DNA of 64,000 bases from Clostridia bacterium (GCA_017631795.1 JAGBSO010000030.1:62001-126000), one strand, 5' to 3'; shown: positions 33,380 through 42,647, counted from the stretch's first letter. Numbers and translations are program-made. Notes: generated by a model from the sequence alone, not told the origin.

Positions 33380-33970
33380 ATGAAAGACAGTAAAAACGGT
33401 TATATATACTATGACTATCATAAGAAAACCGAAAAAGAAGAGATTCAGGAAACTGCATGGACTTCTGTTTTTCATTGGTTGTATGGTATCATAGGTTTTT
33501 TATTTGTTGTTTTTATTTTGTTTATACTGTTTTTTAAAGTTGTCAGTGTTGATGGCGAGTCCATGTTGCCGACTCTTAATGACAATGATAAACTGTTTGT
33601 ATACACTATGACTTATACTCCCCGTCAGGGTGATATTGTTATTATCAGTTCAGAAGATGATCAGTCGGTTGTAAAACGTATAATTGCAACAGAAAATCAG
33701 ACTGTTGATGTTGATTATGAAACAGGCAAGGTTACAGTAGACGGTGTTGTTCTTGAGGAAAATTATATTTCTGAAATGTCTGTGCCGGAGGATAATGAGG
33801 TTGAGTATCCGTACACAGTGCCGGAAAACTGTGTTTTTGTCATGGGCGATAACAGAAATGAATCAAGAGACAGCCGAAGCAAAATAGTCAAAGCTGTTGA
33901 TGAGCGCAGAATTGTCGGAAAGGCTGTAGTGAGATTGTTGCCGTTTTCTGACATGAATATATATGACTGA
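33380..33970 (+). CDS. lepB: Type I signal peptidase (first of three)
   Basis: A 196-residue single-pass membrane serine protease that removes signal peptides on the outer face. The transmembrane helix is about 31-54. The nucleophile S61 is in DGESMLPTL, the general base K99 in VVKRIIATE, and the box E motif GDNRNESRDSR is near the C-terminus. The N-terminal cytoplasmic part is longer (30 residues) than in its two neighbours. GGTGAT precedes the ATG. Confidence 0.94.
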   Translation: MKDSKNGYIYYDYHKKTEKEEIQETAWTSVFHWLYGIIGFLFVVFILFILFFKVVSVDGESMLPTLNDNDKLFVYTMTYTPRQGDIVIISSEDDQSVVKRIIATENQTVDVDYETGKVTVDGVVLEENYISEMSVPEDNEVEYPYTVPENCVFVMGDNRNESRDSRSKIVKAVDERRIVGKAVVRLLPFSDMNIYD

Positions 33971-33985
33971 CAGTGGTGATTGATT

Positions 33986-34543
33986 GTGAAAAATAAAATT
34001 GTATCAACAGTATTTGAAACTGCGTCATTTCTTGTGAGTGTCATAATTCCTGTTGTTTTGATTCTCGCTTTCGGTTTCAGTCTCACAACTGTCGAAGGGA
34101 GTTCAATGGAGCCTACTCTCGACGGCGGTGACAGACTTCTGACAACAGCAATGACATCCGAATATGAATATAAAGATATAGTGGTTGTTGTTGAGCCCAA
34201 TGATGAACTTTACAAGCCTATTATAAAAAGAATCATCGCAACAGAAGGGCAGTGGATAGATGTCCGTTATGATGAAGGCCTTGTTTATGTCGGTGATTCT
34301 GCAGAGGAAATGCATCCTTTGGACGAACCGTATATTTTTTCTCTTACAGACAGAGAATATTACGATGACAGACATGAATATCCCGTGCAGGTGCCCGAAA
34401 ACCATTATTTTGTCATGGGTGATAACAGAAATGATTCAACAGACAGCAGATCATATAAGGTCGGTTTTGTTGATGAAAACTATATACTCGGCAAGGTAGT
34501 TTTCCGTATTGTTCCTTTTGGTGATTTTAATATATATGACTGA
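33986..34543 (+). CDS. lepB: Type I signal peptidase (second of three)
   Basis: A 185-residue paralogue with S40 (EGSSMEPTL), K81 (IIKRIIATE) and GDNRNDSTDSR. The start is taken as GTG at 33986 because the preceding GGTGATT context matches that of the next copy (ATG at 34554); the frame also opens at a TTG at 33980. A single helix lies at about 14-34. It carries a Tyr/Asp-rich insert (FSLTDREYYDDRHEYP) before box D that the first copy lacks. Confidence 0.92.
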   Translation: MKNKIVSTVFETASFLVSVIIPVVLILAFGFSLTTVEGSSMEPTLDGGDRLLTTAMTSEYEYKDIVVVVEPNDELYKPIIKRIIATEGQWIDVRYDEGLVYVGDSAEEMHPLDEPYIFSLTDREYYDDRHEYPVQVPENHYFVMGDNRNDSTDSRSYKVGFVDENYILGKVVFRIVPFGDFNIYD

Positions 34544-34553
34544 TGGTGATTGA

Positions 34554-35135
34554 ATGAAATTTTATAAAAAATTAGTTGATAATATATTTGAAATAGCATC
34601 TGTTGCAGTAACTTCAGTTGTTGCAATAGCGGTTATATTTGCATTTTTATTCAGACTTGTCGGTGTTGACGGTTCATCAATGGTGCCCACACTTTCTCAC
34701 AAGGACTGGCTTATCACATCAACTGCAAACAGTGAATTTGAATATAAAGACATTGTTATCGTTGTTCAGCCCGGTGTGCTTAATGAGCCTCTTGTAAAGC
34801 GAGTTATCGCAACAGAAGGCCAGTGGATTGATGTTGACTATGAAAACGGTAAGCTTTTTGTCGGTGATTCAAAAGACAATATGGTTGAACTTACAGAAAA
34901 CTATATTGCAGAACCTGCAACTACCAGACCTTTTTCAGATCTGAACCAGTATCCTATTCAGGTTCCCGAAAATTGTCTTTTTGTAATGGGTGATAACAGA
35001 AATAACTCAACAGACAGCCGTTCATCACTTGTAGGCTTTGTTGACGAACGTTATGTGCTCGGAAAGGCTCTTTACAGAATAGTTTCAGGCGAAACCGGTT
35101 TTGATATGTCCAAATTCCATATTTACAATGATTAA
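34554..35135 (+). CDS. lepB: Type I signal peptidase (third of three)
   Basis: A 193-residue paralogue with S42 (DGSSMVPTL), K82 (LVKRVIATE) and GDNRNNSTDSR. The transmembrane helix is about 13-36. It is closer to the second copy than to the first, which suggests two successive duplications. All catalytic residues are retained, so all three may be active with different substrate preferences. Confidence 0.93.
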   Translation: MKFYKKLVDNIFEIASVAVTSVVAIAVIFAFLFRLVGVDGSSMVPTLSHKDWLITSTANSEFEYKDIVIVVQPGVLNEPLVKRVIATEGQWIDVDYENGKLFVGDSKDNMVELTENYIAEPATTRPFSDLNQYPIQVPENCLFVMGDNRNNSTDSRSSLVGFVDERYVLGKALYRIVSGETGFDMSKFHIYND

Positions 35136-35141
35136 TATCCG

Positions 35142-35168
35142 GAGGGCTGTGTGTTCAGCCCTCTTTTT
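35142..35168 (+). terminator. Terminator or attenuator before rbgA
   Basis: An 8-bp perfect GC-rich stem (35142-35149 with 35156-35163), a 6-nt loop and five T residues, only 16 nt before the rbgA start. Confidence 0.75.
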
Positions 35169-35184
35169 CAGATGAGGTGATAAA

Positions 35185-36063
35185 ATGGCAGATGCTATAA
35201 AACAGCAGGTACAGTGGTTTCCCGGCCATATGGCAAAAACAAGAAGACTTATTAAAGAACAGCTTAAACAGGTAGATGCTGTAACTATGCTTCTTGATGC
35301 CAGAGTTCCCGAAAGCAGCAAAAATCCCGAAATAGATGAACTCATACAGGGAAAACCTACAATTATTCTCTTTAATAAAGCAGATCTTGCAGACTCAAAT
35401 GCAACAAAGCAGTGGATTGATTATTATGCAAAAAAAGGCGCTGCATCACTTGAAGTTGATTGCAGAACAGGTAAAGGTCTCAATAAATTCAGACCTCTTG
35501 TAAGAGAAGTTCTTGCAGATACAATCAAACGTAATGAAGATAAAGGAATGCCCGGAAAAACGCTCAGAATTATGGTTGTCGGCATTCCCAATACAGGAAA
35601 ATCTTCATTTATCAATAAAATGGGTGCAGGCGGTAAAGCCAAAGTTGAAGACAGAGCAGGTGTTACAAGAAACAATCAATGGTTTGTTATCGGCGGCGGT
35701 ATTGAAATGCTTGACACTCCCGGTGTTCTCTGGCCGAAATTTGAAGATCCCGAAGTAGGCGATAAACTCGCATTTACAGGCGGTGTCAAAGATCAGATTC
35801 TTGATATTGAGACTCTTGCCGTAAGATTTCTTCAGGTTATGAAAGACAATTATCCCGAAAGACTCAGAGAAAGATATAAAATTGATAATTTCGAAGACTT
35901 AGAAGCATGGGAAATCCTTGAACTTATCGGTAAAAAAAGAGGCATGATGATAAGAGGCGGAGAAATTGACACGATGAGAGCTTCTGTTGCAGTGCTTGAT
36001 GAATACCGTGGCGGTAAACTCGGCAGAATGACACTTGAATGGGTGAAAGATTATGACTTATGA
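35185..36063 (+). CDS. rbgA: Ribosome biogenesis GTPase RbgA (YlqF)
   Basis: A 292-residue circularly permuted GTPase that drives late 50S assembly. The motif order is permuted: G4 NKAD comes first (~60), then G1 GIPNTGKSS (~130), G2-region AGVTRN and G3 DTPG. The N-terminus (QWFPGHMAKTRRLI) is diagnostic. A C-terminal RNA-binding helical domain follows. The AGATGAGGTG site precedes the ATG. It overlaps rnhB by 11 nt. Confidence 0.96.
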   Translation: MADAIKQQVQWFPGHMAKTRRLIKEQLKQVDAVTMLLDARVPESSKNPEIDELIQGKPTIILFNKADLADSNATKQWIDYYAKKGAASLEVDCRTGKGLNKFRPLVREVLADTIKRNEDKGMPGKTLRIMVVGIPNTGKSSFINKMGAGGKAKVEDRAGVTRNNQWFVIGGGIEMLDTPGVLWPKFEDPEVGDKLAFTGGVKDQILDIETLAVRFLQVMKDNYPERLRERYKIDNFEDLEAWEILELIGKKRGMMIRGGEIDTMRASVAVLDEYRGGKLGRMTLEWVKDYDL

Positions 36064-36652
36064 ATTTGAAAATCAGGCTCATGCAGACGGTTATAAAATA
36101 GTCTGCGGTGTGGATGAAGCAGGCAGAGGTCCTCTTGCAGGTCCTGTTTATGCTGCCGCAGTAATTCTTCCTGACGGGCTTGAAGAAATGGGTATAAATG
36201 ACTCAAAAAAAATGACCGAAAAGAAAAGAGAAGCTCTTTTTGATATAATTGTCGATAATGCGGTGGCTTACGGAATCGGTTTTGCAACAGAAAAAGAAAT
36301 CGATGAAATCAATATCCTGAATGCAACATTCCTTGCTATGCGAAGAGCTGTTGAAGCAATGGGTGTAAAACCTGACCTTGTGCTTGTTGACGGCAACAGA
36401 AAACCGAATACGGGCTATGAAGAAATGACGCTTGTAAAAGGTGATGCAAAGTCAATTTCAATTTCTGCAGCATCAATTCTTGCAAAAGTCAGCCGTGACA
36501 GATATATGAAAGACCTGGCAGAAAGACACCCCGAATATAAATTTGAACAGCATAAAGGCTACGGCACAAAACTTCACTATGAAATGATCGAACAGTACGG
36601 TATATTGCCTGATCATCGTCGTTCATTTCTTAAAAAGATTCTGGACAAATGA
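36053..36652 (+). CDS. rnhB: Ribonuclease HII
   Basis: A 199-residue enzyme that nicks RNA in DNA hybrids, including single ribonucleotides. The catalytic acidic residues are in VDEAGRGPLAGPVYAAAV (first Asp-Glu pair), LVDGNRKP and the later Asp of SRDRYM. The KGYGTKLH segment and the C-terminal HRRSF motif are typical of the type II enzyme. The start lies within the end of rbgA. Confidence 0.96.
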   Translation: MTYEFENQAHADGYKIVCGVDEAGRGPLAGPVYAAAVILPDGLEEMGINDSKKMTEKKREALFDIIVDNAVAYGIGFATEKEIDEINILNATFLAMRRAVEAMGVKPDLVLVDGNRKPNTGYEEMTLVKGDAKSISISAASILAKVSRDRYMKDLAERHPEYKFEQHKGYGTKLHYEMIEQYGILPDHRRSFLKKILDK

Positions 36653-37002
36653 TTGCCGAACCGAGAAAAACAGGTTTATTGGGCGAAATATATGCATCAC
36701 GGTATCTGCGGAATAAAGGCTATGATATAATTGCCGCAAATTTCAGGTCAAAAAGCGGTGAGATAGATATTATTGCCGAAAACGATGATATAATATGTTT
36801 TGTTGAAGTCAAAACACGTAAAGACGGAGCTTATTTTGATCCCGCTTTTGCTGTTGACTCTGCAAAAGAAGAGAATGTAAAAAGTACCGCAGCTGCATTT
36901 ATTTCTGCAACAAAATGCAAGAAGAATATAAGATTTGATATAATAGAAGTAGTTTTGTGTGAAAAGCAATATAAAATCAGGCATACGGAAAATGCGTTCT
37001 GA
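36649..37002 (+). CDS. UPF0102 (YraN-like) nuclease-fold protein
   Basis: A 117-residue protein of the YraN family. It shows G-GEIYASRYLRNKGYDIIAANFRSKSGEIDIIAE followed by FVEVKTRKD, the restriction-endonuclease-like core with its GEID and EVK acidic/lysine residues. The function is not established. It overlaps rnhB by 4 nt, in the usual rnhB-yraN order. Confidence 0.92.
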   Translation: MIAEPRKTGLLGEIYASRYLRNKGYDIIAANFRSKSGEIDIIAENDDIICFVEVKTRKDGAYFDPAFAVDSAKEENVKSTAAAFISATKCKKNIRFDIIEVVLCEKQYKIRHTENAF

Positions 37003-37011
37003 GGTGAAATT

Positions 37012-37929
37012 ATGAGATTATTTGATCTGCATTGTGATACAATAACAGAGCTTGAAAAGAAAAATGAAAGTCTTGCGGAAAATGACGGACATATATCTCT
37101 TGACAGAGCAGGATATCTGACAGAATATGTTCAGGATTTTGCAATTTTTATTCCCGATGAATACAGAGGAAAAGCTGCAACAGATTATTTTGACAGAGTA
37201 TATGCTTATTATAAAAAACAGCTTTCAGCAAACGGAATCAGTGAATATGCTGAAAGACAAAACACAAAAGTGAAGTCTATTCTTTCCGTTGAAGGCGGTG
37301 CAGGTATGGGCGGCACTATTGAAGGACTGCATCATCTTTCGGACTGCGGTGTGAAACTCATCACTCTTACATGGAACGGCAGAAATGAACTTGCCAGCGG
37401 TTGTTTTGATGAAGAGGATATAGGTCTGACAGCTTTCGGCAGAGATGCAATAAGAGAAATGGAAAAACTGCGCATTGCAGCAGATGTTTCGCATCTTTCA
37501 AAAAAAGGTTTTTACGACCTTGCAGATTTTGCTCAGAAGCCGTTTATGGCATCACATTCCTGTGTCGATATGGTTGATAATTTCAAGGCAAGACACAGAA
37601 ATCTTACAGAAGACCAGATAAAAATTATTTCAGAGCACGGTGGTGTTATCGGCATCAATCTCTGGGAAAAACTTCTGGGTAATGAAGATAATTCTTTTGA
37701 TGCGGTGCTTCGTCATATGTCCCGCATGATTGAAATCGGTGGGGAAGATGTTGTTGCAATGGGCACAGACTTTGACGGCTGTGATATAAATCCCGACCTG
37801 GCAGGAATTGAAAAACTACAGGGATTATATGATTATCTGAATATTCACGGTTTTGATAAAAAACTGCTTGATAAAATATTTTTTGCAAACGCAGACAGAT
37901 TTTTTAGCAATCTGCTATTTACAAAATAA
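37012..37929 (+). CDS. M19 family membrane dipeptidase-like protein
   Basis: A 305-residue TIM-barrel metallopeptidase of the renal dipeptidase family. The metal ligands are visible: HCD in FDLHCDT (residues 5-8), the Glu of SVEGGAGMG, and the HSC of MASHSCVDM with a downstream ARHRNLT. The segment GTDFDGCD near the C-terminus is also typical. No signal peptide is present, so it is probably cytoplasmic and hydrolyses dipeptides, possibly D-containing ones. GAGGTG precedes the ATG. Confidence 0.9.
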   Translation: MRLFDLHCDTITELEKKNESLAENDGHISLDRAGYLTEYVQDFAIFIPDEYRGKAATDYFDRVYAYYKKQLSANGISEYAERQNTKVKSILSVEGGAGMGGTIEGLHHLSDCGVKLITLTWNGRNELASGCFDEEDIGLTAFGRDAIREMEKLRIAADVSHLSKKGFYDLADFAQKPFMASHSCVDMVDNFKARHRNLTEDQIKIISEHGGVIGINLWEKLLGNEDNSFDAVLRHMSRMIEIGGEDVVAMGTDFDGCDINPDLAGIEKLQGLYDYLNIHGFDKKLLDKIFFANADRFFSNLLFTK

Positions 37930-37946
37930 ATTGATTCTGTTATACT
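37918..37946 (+). promoter_or_regulatory. thrC promoter
   Basis: TTTACA (37918-37923, inside the end of the dipeptidase gene), 17 nt ending TGT, TATACT (37941-37946). Confidence 0.65.
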
Positions 37947-37983
37947 ATAATGTGATTTTTATGTGTGAAAGGATGTAATCCGA

Positions 37984-39483
37984 ATGTTTTATACATCAAC
38001 AAGAGATAAATCTCTTAAAGTGACATCAGCAGAAGCTATCACAAAGGGCATTTCAGAGGAAGGCGGTCTTTTTGTACCCTGCGAAATTCCTCAGATTGAC
38101 CTTGATTTTATCGCTTCAATGAAAGATATGTCATATATCGAAAGAGCAAAAAAAGTGCTCGGTCTTTATCTTACAGATTTTACTGCAGATGAAATTGCTT
38201 CATTTGTTGAGGGCGCATACAAAGAAGGCAAATTCTCAAGTGACGAAGTTGCTCCCGTTGTGAATCTTCATGACAATGTAAATATTCTTGAGCTCTGGCA
38301 CGGTCCCACTTGTGCATTCAAGGATATGGCTCTTCAGCTTCTTCCTTATCTTCTTATCGGTTCATCAAAGAAGACACTCAAGGATAAGGAAATCGTTATT
38401 CTTGTTGCTACATCAGGTGACACAGGTAAAGCTGCTCTTGAAGGTTTCAAGGATGTTGACTCAACAAAGATTCTTGTTTTCTATCCCAATGACGGTGTAA
38501 GCCCCATGCAGAAGCGCCAGATGTGTACTCAGGAAGGTAATAACGTCGGTGTCTGTGCTATCAACGGTAACTTTGACGATGCTCAGACAGGCGTTAAGAC
38601 AATCTTCACAGATGCAGAAATCAAAGATGTTTTTGCAAAGAACAATCTTGTATTCTCATCAGCAAACTCAATCAACTGGGGCAGACTTGTTCCTCAGATT
38701 GTTTACTATTTCTCAGCATACTGTGATATGTTGAAACAGGGCAAGATTAATCTTGGCGACAAGATCAATGTTGTTGTTCCCACAGGTAACTTCGGTAACA
38801 TTCTTGCTGCTAACTACGCTATGAAAATGGGTCTTCCCCTTAACAAGCTTATCTGTGCTTCAAATGCAAACAATGTCCTCACAGACTTCATCACAACAGG
38901 TAAGTACGACAGAAACAGAAGCTTCTATGCTACTATTTCTCCCTCAATGGATATCCTTATTTCATCAAACCTTGAAAGACTTATGTTCACTCTTCACGGT
39001 GAAGATGATGCAGCAGTAAGAGAACTTTACGGTTCACTCAAAGACAACGGTACATTTGAAGTTTCTGCGGAAGTTCTTGAAAAGATCAAAGCTCTCTATT
39101 CTGCAGGTTGCTGTGATGATGAAGAAACAAAGGCAACAATCAAGGAAGTATACGAAACATATAACTATCTTTGCGATACTCATACTGCAGTTGCTGTTAA
39201 GGTATGCGAAGATTACCGTAAGGAAACAGGCGATATGACACCCGTTGTTGTTGCATCAACTGCAAGTCCTTATAAATTCTGTGCAAGTGTTCTCACAGCT
39301 ATAGAAGGTAACGCAGACGGTGATGAATTTGCTATGCTTGCAGACCTTGAATCAAAGACAGGTGTAAACGCACCCGAACAGCTCAGAGGTCTTGAGAACA
39401 AGGAAGTAAGATTCAACAATGTTTGTGATAAAGATGCAGACAGCATGAGAAAAGTTGTTTTCGATATGCTTGGTATCAACTAA
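37984..39483 (+). CDS. thrC: Threonine synthase
   Basis: A 499-residue PLP enzyme converting O-phosphohomoserine to threonine. It belongs to the longer, yeast/E. coli-type class: N-terminal FYTSTRDKSLKVTSAEAI, the PLP-binding Lys in GPTCAFKDMALQ, the Ser/Thr cluster VATSGDTGKAAL and VPTGNFGNILA. It is transcribed alone, without other threonine genes nearby. Confidence 0.95.
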   Translation: MFYTSTRDKSLKVTSAEAITKGISEEGGLFVPCEIPQIDLDFIASMKDMSYIERAKKVLGLYLTDFTADEIASFVEGAYKEGKFSSDEVAPVVNLHDNVNILELWHGPTCAFKDMALQLLPYLLIGSSKKTLKDKEIVILVATSGDTGKAALEGFKDVDSTKILVFYPNDGVSPMQKRQMCTQEGNNVGVCAINGNFDDAQTGVKTIFTDAEIKDVFAKNNLVFSSANSINWGRLVPQIVYYFSAYCDMLKQGKINLGDKINVVVPTGNFGNILAANYAMKMGLPLNKLICASNANNVLTDFITTGKYDRNRSFYATISPSMDILISSNLERLMFTLHGEDDAAVRELYGSLKDNGTFEVSAEVLEKIKALYSAGCCDDEETKATIKEVYETYNYLCDTHTAVAVKVCEDYRKETGDMTPVVVASTASPYKFCASVLTAIEGNADGDEFAMLADLESKTGVNAPEQLRGLENKEVRFNNVCDKDADSMRKVVFDMLGIN

Positions 39484-39490
39484 AAAAACT

Positions 39491-39516
39491 GAGGACGGTG
39501 TTTTACCGTCCTCTTT
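39491..39516. terminator. Bidirectional terminator between thrC and the DUF1540 gene
   Basis: A 9-bp perfect stem (39491-39499 with 39505-39513), TTT on the plus side and seven T residues on the minus side. Confidence 0.8.
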
Positions 39517-39526
39517 GCTGATTGAA

Positions 39527-39691
39527 TTAGCCTTTGACTGCCTTATCGTTAAGCTCGAAAGTGTTGCAGACTGTTTCACCGCATTTGCAGGCATTCTTGT
39601 TGCCGACTTCAATGCATGATGCAGTGCAGTGATCCTGCTTTGTGTGATAAATACAGTTTTTAACTTCGCATCTGATTTTGTTTTCCATCAT
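39527..39691 (-). CDS. DUF1540 small cysteine-rich protein
   Basis: A 54-residue protein beginning MMENKIRCEVKNC, with an AGGTGA site 6 nt upstream on the minus strand. Eight cysteines follow the DUF1540 pattern: CEVKNCIYH, then CTASCIEVG, CKC and VCNTF. The spacing suggests a metal-binding or disulfide-rich fold. The family is common in spore-forming Clostridia and its function is unknown. It is divergent from the phosphoesterase and convergent with thrC. Confidence 0.88.
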   Translation of the reverse strand: MMENKIRCEVKNCIYHTKQDHCTASCIEVGNKNACKCGETVCNTFELNDKAVKG

Positions 39692-39756
39692 ATTCAATCA
39701 CCTTTTTTTGCCCGTAGGCTGTATATTAAAGAGATACCTCTTGCTGTTATTATGAG

Positions 39757-39779
39757 CGTTAATATTGATTATATTAACG
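39757..39779. promoter_or_regulatory. Perfect dyad between DUF1540 gene and phosphoesterase
   Basis: CGTTAATAT (39757-39765) and ATATTAACG (39771-39779) are inverted around 5 nt. It lies in the divergent gap and contains a TATAAT on the minus strand, so it may be an operator over that promoter. Confidence 0.4.
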
Positions 39780-39808
39780 GAAAATTTTCCCTGAAAGGAG
39801 ACGGTATT

Positions 39809-40498
39809 ATGAATCTGTTCGGTATCGGTGATACTCATTTGTCATTCGGTAAAGACAAACCCATGGATATTTTCAAGGGTTGGGATAATTATGTTGAAAG
39901 ACTTGAAAAACAGTGGAATGCCGTTGTTTCTCAGGATGATACAGTTGTCATAAACGGAGATATTTCCTGGGCAATGAGACTCAGCGAATGTTATGAAGAC
40001 TTCAGGTTTATCAATGGACTCAACGGCAGAAAAATTTTTCTCAAAGGCAATCATGATTACTGGTGGACAACTCTCAATAAGATGAATAACTATCTTAAAG
40101 AGAACAATTTTTCCACAATTGACATTCTTTTCAATAATTCTTTCAGCTTTGGTGATTATGCTGTATGCGGAACAAGAGGCTGGTTTTATGATTCGCCGGA
40201 AAGTGATAAAAAGGTGATTCTGCGTGAAAGACAAAGGCTTATACGTTCAATCGAAAGCGGTCTGGCAGATGGGAAAGAACCTATAGTATTTCTGCATTAT
40301 CCGCCTGTTTTTGATGACAGAGTGTGTGAAGAATTGTATTCTGTGCTTCTTGAATATGAAATCAGACGTTGTTTCTTCGGTCATATCCATGGTGAAAAAA
40401 CAGGGAAGTATGATCATTTTGAACGAGATAATATAAAATTTTCACTTATATCGGGTGATTGGCTGAAATTTTGCCCTAAGCTGATAGAAAAACAATAA
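39809..40498 (+). CDS. Calcineurin-like metallophosphoesterase
   Basis: A 229-residue predicted phosphohydrolase of the COG1768 type. The start is ATG at 39809 (GAAAGGAG upstream); the open frame from 39629 runs back through the divergent gap and is not used. Motifs: D8 and H10 in GIGDTHLS, D51 in NGDISWA, NHD at 81-83, a His in VFLHYPP and GHIHGE. It is cytoplasmic and its substrate is unknown. Confidence 0.88.
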   Translation: MNLFGIGDTHLSFGKDKPMDIFKGWDNYVERLEKQWNAVVSQDDTVVINGDISWAMRLSECYEDFRFINGLNGRKIFLKGNHDYWWTTLNKMNNYLKENNFSTIDILFNNSFSFGDYAVCGTRGWFYDSPESDKKVILRERQRLIRSIESGLADGKEPIVFLHYPPVFDDRVCEELYSVLLEYEIRRCFFGHIHGEKTGKYDHFERDNIKFSLISGDWLKFCPKLIEKQ

Positions 40499-40536
40499 AA
40501 AATTTCATAATTTATGGAAATTTTTTTAAATAATAG

Positions 40537-40565
40537 TGGAAATTTTCTGAACAGTCTGTTATAAT
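40537..40565 (+). promoter_or_regulatory. Promoter of tig
   Basis: TGT followed by TATAAT (40560-40565) is a strong extended -10 element. The region 17 nt upstream (TGGAAA) is a poor -35 match, which extended -10 promoters tolerate. Confidence 0.55.
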
Positions 40566-40618
40566 ATAAAAGTTAAAATATATCATCTCATGTTAAGTGA
40601 GAATGGAGGAAAATTTAA

Positions 40619-41998
40619 ATGAGTTTAAAATCATGTGAAAAAACCGGTACAAATGAAGTTACCATCGAGCTTTCAATCAGTGCAGAAGCATTTGCTGATG
40701 CTAACGTAAAAGCTTACAACAAGGTAAAGAAGAACATCAGCGTTCCCGGTTTCAGAAAGGGTAAAGCTCCCAAGGCATTTATCGAAAAGTATTACGGTGA
40801 AGGTGTATTCTATGATGATGCACTTGAAATCGCATTCCCCGAAGCATACGAAGCTGCTGTTGAAGAAGCAGGTATTGATCCCGTTGACAATCCCTTTGAT
40901 TTTGATATCAAGTCAGTAGGCAAAGACGGTGTTGAACTTTCATGCAAAGTTACAGTTAAGCCCGAAATCGAGCTTGGCGAATACAAAGGCCTCAAGGCTG
41001 AAAAAGAAGCAGTTGCTGTTACAGCTGAAGAAGTTGAAGCTGAACTCAAGAAAAAGCAGGATGACAATGCAAGAATCGTTGATGTTGACGACAGAGCTGT
41101 TGCAGACGGTGATATCGTAACAATCGACTACGAAGGCTTTAATGACGGTGTTGCATTTGACGGCGGTAAGGCAGAAGAATTCGACCTTACAATCGGCAGC
41201 GGTCAGTTCATCCCCGGTTTCGAAGAAAAGATCATCGGTCACAACATCGGTGAAGAATTCGATATCGACGTAACATTCCCCGAAGAATATCATGCAGAAG
41301 ATCTTGCAGGTAAGCCCGTTGTATTCAAAATCAAGCTTCACGGCATCAAAGTAAGAGAACTCCCCGAACTTGATGATGAATTTGTTAAGGATATCAGCGA
41401 ATTCGATACTCTTGATGAACTCAAGGCAGACATCGAAAAGAAGATGACAGAAGCTAAGCAGGCAAATGCAGACAGAGATTTTGAATCAAAGCTTCTTGAT
41501 ATGGTTGCTGAATCAGTTAAGGGTGAAATCCCCGAATGCATGATTGAAAAAGCAATTGATGACATGATTCAGGATATGGATTACAGACTCCGTATGCAGG
41601 GTCTTGATTTCAAGACATACCTTATGTATACAGGTATGGATGAAAAAGTTGTAAGAGAGCAGTACAAAGCTCAGGCTGAAAAAGATGTTAAGCTTATGCT
41701 TGCTATCGAAAAGATCGTTGCTATCGAAGGTCTTGATGCAACTGAAGACGAAATCAACGAGCATTATCAGAAGTTTGCAGACGGTTACGGCATGGCTATT
41801 GAAGAAATCAAGAAGGTTGTTTCAGAAAAGACAGCTAAGAATGATATCACTTCAAAGAAGGCTATTGACCTTATTGTAGAAAACGCAAAGGCAACAAAGC
41901 CCAGAAAGACAGCTGCAAAGAAGACAACAACAAAGAAAACAGCTAAGAAGGCAGAAGACGCAGCAGAAGCTCCCGCAGCTGAAGAATCTGCAGAATAA
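40619..41998 (+). CDS. tig: Trigger factor
   Basis: A 459-residue ribosome-associated chaperone and peptidyl-prolyl isomerase. The N-terminal ribosome-binding signature GFRKGKAPKAFIEKYYG lies near residues 44-60. A FKBP-type domain spans about 150-235 (VTIDYEGFNDGVAF, FIPGFEEKIIGH) and a C-terminal helical substrate-binding domain follows. The last ~35 residues are a Lys/Ala/Glu-rich tail (AAKKTTTKKTAKKAE) common in clostridial trigger factors. It heads tig-clpP-clpX. Confidence 0.97.
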   Translation: MSLKSCEKTGTNEVTIELSISAEAFADANVKAYNKVKKNISVPGFRKGKAPKAFIEKYYGEGVFYDDALEIAFPEAYEAAVEEAGIDPVDNPFDFDIKSVGKDGVELSCKVTVKPEIELGEYKGLKAEKEAVAVTAEEVEAELKKKQDDNARIVDVDDRAVADGDIVTIDYEGFNDGVAFDGGKAEEFDLTIGSGQFIPGFEEKIIGHNIGEEFDIDVTFPEEYHAEDLAGKPVVFKIKLHGIKVRELPELDDEFVKDISEFDTLDELKADIEKKMTEAKQANADRDFESKLLDMVAESVKGEIPECMIEKAIDDMIQDMDYRLRMQGLDFKTYLMYTGMDEKVVREQYKAQAEKDVKLMLAIEKIVAIEGLDATEDEINEHYQKFADGYGMAIEEIKKVVSEKTAKNDITSKKAIDLIVENAKATKPRKTAAKKTTTKKTAKKAEDAAEAPAAEESAE

Positions 41999-42056
41999 TC
42001 TGAATAATTACTTAATATAATGTCTATAATCAAAGGGTCTAAGGAGGTTTTTTAAT

Positions 42057-42638
42057 ATGGCATTGGTACCTACCGTCATTGAACAGACAAACAGAGGAGA
42101 AAGAGCCTACGATATTTATTCTCGTTTGCTTAACGACAGAATTATCGTTCTTTCTGATGAAGTGAATGATGTAACAGCAAGCCTTGTTGTGGCTCAGCTT
42201 CTTTTCCTTGAAAGTCAGGATCCTGATAAAGATATAAGTCTTTATATCAACAGCCCCGGCGGTTCTGTTTCTGCAGGCATGGCTATTTACGATACAATGC
42301 AGTATATCAAGTGTGATGTATCAACAATATGCATGGGTATGGCAGCTTCAATGGGCGCATTCCTTCTGTCAAGCGGAACAAAGGGTAAGAGATTTGCACT
42401 TCCCAACAGTCTCGTTATGATTCATCAGCCTCTTGGCGGTGCACAGGGTCAGGCAACTGATATAGAAATCGTTGCAAAACAGATTCTCAAAACAAAAGAA
42501 AATCTTAACAGAATCCTTGCTGAGAATACAGGCAAACCCATTGAGCAGATTTATGCTGACACAGAACGTGACAACTATATGACAGCTCAGGAAGCCCTTG
42601 AATACGGACTTGTTGATAAGGTAATAAAGCACAGATAA
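42057..42638 (+). CDS. clpP: ATP-dependent Clp protease proteolytic subunit
   Basis: A 193-residue serine protease subunit forming the tetradecameric barrel. The catalytic triad is S98 (MAASMGA), H123 (MIHQPLGG) and D172 (TERDNYM), the canonical positions. AAGGAGG precedes the ATG. It partners ClpX, encoded downstream. Confidence 0.98.
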   Translation: MALVPTVIEQTNRGERAYDIYSRLLNDRIIVLSDEVNDVTASLVVAQLLFLESQDPDKDISLYINSPGGSVSAGMAIYDTMQYIKCDVSTICMGMAASMGAFLLSSGTKGKRFALPNSLVMIHQPLGGAQGQATDIEIVAKQILKTKENLNRILAENTGKPIEQIYADTERDNYMTAQEALEYGLVDKVIKHR

Positions 42639-42647
42639 ATTTATTGG

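Noticed and set aside
39629..39808. 60-residue N-terminal extension of the second phosphoesterase
   Set aside because: It runs across the start of the divergent DUF1540 gene and the dyad; the ATG at 39809 has a clear GAAAGGAG site and begins the GDTH motif correctly.
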